The notes under the pieces: generated by a model
The model's input: only the letters and a program-made list of their open reading frames with translations
The model's database searches: none
What the model was told of the DNA's origin: nothing
Shown: piece by piece, positions 60,244-64,000 of the stretch
Layout: every line of letters begins with the position of its first letter
Numbering within the stretch: the first letter of the stretch is position 1
NCBI RefSeq assembly: GCF_003144245.1
Contig: NW_020289985.1
Location: 496,001-560,000 of the forward strand
From: Jaminaea rosea
Lineage: Eukaryota > Basidiomycota > Exobasidiomycetes > Microstromatales
Direction: 5' to 3'
DNA: 64,000 nucleotides
Program-made: the position numbers and the translations under genes

Positions 60244-61809
60244 CTATGCAGCCAACCTCGCTCCCGCAGGTGGTGCGATCTCTACGTCCTCGGTCTGCGT
60301 GATCCTAAACACAGGTCCATCCCCTCCCTCGACCGCGGAGTTCACGAAAGGCTGCGATCGCGGCGTCATAGCCCTCGGCGTGTGCTCCATCGCCTGCCCA
60401 GCCATATTGGCCGAAAACAACGTCGGCGGCTGAGATCCATACCCGACCGCGCTGCCAGCTGGGGTAGTCGTTGACGCGAAGGAGGGCCTCTTGTTGAAGT
60501 GAGTCGAGAAGCTGCCACTGCGACCGTTGCTGGGGAAAACGCCGCCTGCCTGTGAGAGAGAGGGCGAGACAGTGTTGAACTTGGGTGTGCCCCAGTGGTT
60601 CGCCGCAGAGGAGGAGTCGAAGCTGGTCGAATGAGTGTAGTGGCCCTGGCTGCTGCTTGGTCCTGACCCGGAGCTGCGATCCCCGCTGCCTGGGCGTCCC
60701 CCTGCGCCGATGAGCGGCGTGGCGCCGACGCCTTGGCCTGGCTGCGGGAGCGATTGCTCGCGCGTGAAGTTGAAGAGGGAGCGGAACATGTAGCAGATGA
60801 GGCAGTTCCTGAGCAAAGGAAGGCGGCGCGGCGCGGCGCGGTCAGCTACGGTCCTGCTGAATGCCACGAGAGCTCAGACTACCCACTGAAAGGTCTCGAA
60901 CGGAACAGCAAATGCGATGGTAGCGATCAAATTCAACTCCTTGCGCGGGTTGATTTGGACCATGATGAAGGCGAGGGAGGCCGAGAAGCTCAATGCGTAG
61001 GTGATGAGCGTTTGGCGACGGAGGAAGGGGGTAATCATCTTCGTGGAGCGGGGCTGCGTTACGGGCAGCGCCGAGCCCTTTTCGCGGCCGCTGAAGGAAG
61101 GGACCACTTGGCCGTCGGCGTGCCAGAGCCTGTGCGGGGGAGCAGAATGCAGCCAGGTCAGTGACGCTCCTCGCGCGGTCTCGCCTCGCGCTACGCACTT
61201 GTACATGATCAAGCCGAGGCAGATGGCGTCGTAGCCGAGCGTCGAGGCGTAGCCCATGATGTTGATGTTCACGCCGTTGACCATGATAATATCGCCAATG
61301 ACGCAGCCGACCTGCTGATCCCCGATGGCAAGAGCGTATCCCCTCGCAGCCCAGGCGACACTCGTGTCCATACCGAGTACGGCGAGCCAGAGCAGACCGA
61401 GACCCCAGAGGATACGCTTATCCTTGTTCCAAAAGGCGACGACGCGCAGACCGAGGAGCAGCGAGTTGGAGGCATTGCCCAGGGCGTAGAAGACGGAGAA
61501 AATCGTCCAGGAAGCCGAGCAGCTACCATTCTGTCGCAGGTACTCGAAGACGGTTCCGACCAAACAGGCCATGAATGTGAGCCAGCGAGACAGGAGGTAC
61601 CAGGTAGAGCCGCGCAGAAAGGTATCGCGGTTGAAGCGCAGCTCCTTGAGGCGGGCGAGGTCGAAGGAGAAGTGGCAGACGACATCGTAGCTGATTACGG
61701 CGAGGCAGCAGGCGTCCAGGACGGCGAGTGCTTCATTGGAAGATGCCTCGGCCGGGGGCATCCAGGCGTAGTAGGCCAATGGGTTGGGTTGGGGTGGAAG
61801 ACCAGACAT
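60244..61809 (-). CDS. Polytopic (about seven-helix) membrane protein, fungal family
   Basis: Exons 61199-61809, 60887-61129 and 60244-60808 (introns 69 and 78 nt) give 472 residues. About seven hydrophobic helices are visible, including LDACCLAVISYDVVCHF, WLTFMACLVGTVFEYL, WTIFSVFYALGNASNSLLLG, ILWGLGLLWLAVLGMD, MGYASTLGYDAICLGLIMY, LITYALSFSASLAFIMVQ and LIATIAFAVPFETFQ. The NGSC and similar motifs are in external loops. The tail of about 180 residues is Ser/Gly-rich and cytosolic, ending with an acidic patch and LPAGARLAA-like sequence. Basidiomycetes carry expanded families of such integral membrane proteins of unknown function, sometimes compared with receptors. No ligand or G-protein motif is recognised. 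The first intron is stop-free and a multiple of three. Confidence 0.72.
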
Positions 61810-62619
61810 TATCGTGTAAGGAAGGAGTGATGTTGCGGGGCAGCGGCGATGAAGAGGAGGAAGGTGGAGCAGTTATATACGGCGGCGGCGAGGTGTCATG
61901 TCGTCAAGCTGTCGAGGTAGCATCGCCCTGCTCCTTGAGGAAGCTTTGGAGCAAGTCTTGATCTTTCATGGACCCTCAAGCGCTCTGGCCCACTCGAAAT
62001 GTTCACCCGATCCAATTACTCAACCAACCTCAGCCTCGCGCCCTGACATCGAATTCAAGCGACGATATCTATGGCGTATCGCTTGGCGAATGGTCAAACG
62101 TACGTGGGTGCGTGCGTACGTGCGTGCGTACCTCGATTAGGGGCGAGCGAGAAGATGTCGTCGCATTCGCATCGAGGTCATCCTACGGCGTCATCGCGCC
62201 AATTATCGAACCAGAGCTAGCTTAGCATCGAGGCGTCTTCGAATATGGTTCGCGACGTCGCTGCTGCGTGGTGACGGCGACAGGAAGAAGAAGCGCAGAG
62301 ACGGCATGCAGCGCATGTACAGAGACAGCGACCTCGCAACGAGGTTGGACGCCGTCGCCGCCGACGCTAGGACGTCGCTTGCAACGCCTGAATTAAACTG
62401 GCAGGCGGGGCGGCAGCGGACATTGAAATCGTGGGCGAGTTGGCGTGAGTACCGCGGGGTGTGCGTGCGTGCGTGGGTGCATGGGTGGCTCGAGCGGCGA
62501 GTTGGCGTCGCGACTCAGACAAGCTCGACGACGCCAACGACTGATTTTCCTTGTCACAGTCAGCCTCTTCTCATCTTTTCGTCTTTACCCACTCATTCAC
62601 ATCCCTCTCGTATACCATC
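61810..62619. other. Divergent promoter region with GTGC repeats
   Basis: It lies between the membrane-protein gene and the O-methyltransferase. It contains GTGC/GTAC alternations at 62101-62131 and a GTGC repeat at 62461-62482. No gene is supported. Confidence 0.5.
62461..62482 (+). repeat. GTGC-repeat element upstream of the O-methyltransferase
   Basis: Identical over 22 bases to the element at 31274-31295. It lies 137 bases before the start codon at 62620, on the coding strand. Confidence 0.7.
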
Positions 62620-63984
62620 ATGTCATCCACAACTCCGCAAGCCCAGCTCGATAGCATCGACGCCTTGATCGGCTCGTTGCAGCAGCTCAAGAGCCACATC
62701 TCCTCGTCAGCGGACAAGCACGACGATGCTGCTCAGGGAACCTATATGATGCCTTATACGGCAGAAGCATGGCAGGCTGCCACTGCGGCCAGGCAGCAGT
62801 TTACGTGCGTGCGAGACGTGTCATCAGACTGGACCCATGCTGATTCGCCCACCCTTTTTGCTCGCAGCTCCCTCGTGTCGCTCCTCGTCAACCCCGCGCA
62901 ACGCCTCGGCGAGCTCATGTTCTCGAGCGTCACCACCCACTCGATGAACACGGCACTGGACATTGGACTCTTCGATGCTGTCCCTGCGCAAGGCGCAGTC
63001 CCCATCGCCGAGCTCAGTGCGGCTACCAAGGTGCCCGCTGAGCGGCTGGCCCCATTGATGCGCCACATTGCCAACGAGGGCTTGTTCGCAGAGACGTCGC
63101 CCATGAGCAACGAGTGGCAGCACACACATCTCAGTAGGATGTTGAGGAGCGGAGGTGCAATGCATCTCGACGTCTTGCAAGCCTACACGCGGGACTTTAT
63201 CGAACCGTCCTTCGAGCACCTCACTCCGTGCCTTCGATCACACAAGTCCGGTTACGAGGACTATCGCCGCGAGCACATCTTCTCCTTCCTGGCAAAACAT
63301 CCCGCCGAGAACAACAAGTTCGGCACTGTCATGCAGTGCATGAACGGCATAGTCGGAAGTCCATTAGCGGCAGACTACGATTGGTCCCGCTTCAATGGCA
63401 AGACGATCGTAGACGTCGGAGGAGGCGTAGGCGCCTTGCCCGCCCTGCTTGTGATGCCATATCCCGACCTGAAGTTCCACGTTCAAGACCTTGAGGAGCC
63501 AGTCGCTCAGGGCAAGGCATTCTGGTCGGCTACATTCCCCCCACAAGTCGCAGAGCGAGTCACTTTCCAGGCGCACAGCTTCTTTGAGCCTCAACCGGAG
63601 CAGATCTCGGACGTCTACTTGATGCGCTTCATCCTCCACGACTGGGCAGACGCAGACTGCCTCAAGATCCTCTCGGCGCTCAGGAGTAGCGTCAAGGCAG
63701 GCACCACTCGTGAGTACCGCTCATGTCTCCACGATAGGCAGGCAATTTCTGACCTCCCTCCTCGCCTCCGCCTCGCCTCGCTAGTATTGGTCGCCGAAAT
63801 CCTCATCGACGCAGACAACACATCATGGCAGCGCACCATGTCCCTTCACATGCTCGCAGTCTTCAACGCCGAGGAACGCACAGAGGAGCAATATCGCTCA
63901 CTACTCAAGCAGACGGGCTGGCAGCTCCAGAAGACGTCGGCCACCTCCGGCCCGCTCAGTCTGCTCGAGGCAGTGGCCATTTAG
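62620..63984 (+). CDS. SAM-dependent O-methyltransferase, three exons
   Basis: Exons 62620-62804, 62868-63709 and 63785-63984 (introns 63 and 75 nt) encode 408 residues. Both introns lack in-frame stops and are multiples of three, but each has good donor, branch (TGCTGATT) and acceptor signals, and their removal restores family spacing. An N-terminal dimerisation/winged-helix region (MNTALDIGLFDAVPAQGAVP, AERLAPLMRHIANEGLF) is followed by the Rossmann fold: KTIVDVGGGVGALPALL (SAM-binding motif), LKFHVQDLEEPVAQGK and YLMRFILHDWADADCLKIL, whose His near the HDW motif is the usual catalytic base. LLEAVAI ends the chain. This is the caffeate/sterigmatocystin-type family, which methylates hydroxyls of phenols or polyketides. 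The substrate is unknown, and no synthase gene lies within the window. Confidence 0.85.
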   Translation: MSSTTPQAQLDSIDALIGSLQQLKSHISSSADKHDDAAQGTYMMPYTAEAWQAATAARQQFTCVRDVSSDWTHADSPTLFARSSLVSLLVNPAQRLGELMFSSVTTHSMNTALDIGLFDAVPAQGAVPIAELSAATKVPAERLAPLMRHIANEGLFAETSPMSNEWQHTHLSRMLRSGGAMHLDVLQAYTRDFIEPSFEHLTPCLRSHKSGYEDYRREHIFSFLAKHPAENNKFGTVMQCMNGIVGSPLAADYDWSRFNGKTIVDVGGGVGALPALLVMPYPDLKFHVQDLEEPVAQGKAFWSATFPPQVAERVTFQAHSFFEPQPEQISDVYLMRFILHDWADADCLKILSALRSSVKAGTTREYRSCLHDRQAISDLPPRLRLASLVLVAEILIDADNTSWQRTMSLHMLAVFNAEERTEEQYRSLLKQTGWQLQKTSATSGPLSLLEAVAI

Positions 63985-64000
63985 AACGGCGATTGGCGTG

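Noticed and set aside
62620-63984. O-methyltransferase as part of a secondary-metabolite cluster
   Set aside because: No polyketide or peptide synthase, terpene cyclase or cytochrome P450 is visible nearby; the neighbours are a membrane protein of unknown role and an unresolved gene.
1-64000. tRNA genes, rRNA, transposons, virus-derived elements, CRISPR
   Set aside because: Reading for B-box-like sequences, long terminal or inverted repeats, integrase, transposase or reverse-transcriptase motifs and spaced direct repeats found none I can support. An automated search would be more sensitive for tRNAs and short remnants.

Overview
This window is GC-rich nuclear DNA of a filamentous or dimorphic fungus. 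Short spliceosomal introns (about 44-100 nt, mostly GTRNGY donors and YAG acceptors), gene density of about one per 2 kb and long Ser/Ala/Gln-rich disordered regions point to a basidiomycete. A smut relative (Ustilaginomycotina) is my best guess, but the sequence alone does not fix the genus. I see no transposon, virus-derived element, tRNA, rRNA or CRISPR array.

Layout. 1-8.4 kb holds the 3' end of a proteasome lid gene (RPN9), DPH6, a small coiled-coil protein, an LCAT-like lipase, an ornithine decarboxylase antizyme whose two reading frames are joined by a +1 frameshift at a UGA codon, and a BRI3-like membrane protein. 9.2-12.4 kb is lineage-specific: a membrane protein with three Cys-rich modules and a tandem pair of paralogous ORFs. 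13.4-30.5 kb holds a GPI-type GH5 exo-glucanase, an 854-residue disordered protein, MCM10, a KIN4-type kinase with a C-terminal KA1-like region, and a kelch membrane protein. 31.4-48.4 kb holds PEX6, an MFS drug-type transporter, PAN3, an HRP1-like two-RRM protein, a seven-exon siderophore transporter and the mitochondrial intermediate peptidase OCT1. 48.6-52.9 kb encodes a long telobox-Myb protein of the Taz1/TRF type with a four-fold repeated linear motif. 53.5-64 kb is more accessory: a secreted alpha/beta-hydrolase-fold protein lacking its nucleophile serine, a 52-residue membrane peptide, a small secreted protein, a lipocalin-like protein, an unresolved gene with a duplicated exon-like segment, a polytopic membrane protein and an O-methyltransferase.

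The genes are mostly independent housekeeping functions: polyamine control, mRNA deadenylation and 3'-end processing, peroxisome import, replication, telomere binding, mitochondrial presequence processing and iron uptake. They do not form an operon-like or biosynthetic cluster. The most rewarding items are the antizyme recoding site, the repeated motif in the telomere protein, the Cys-rich triple-module protein, and the duplicated exon-like segment near 59 kb. Exon borders were placed by reading splice signals and frame continuity, not from transcripts.
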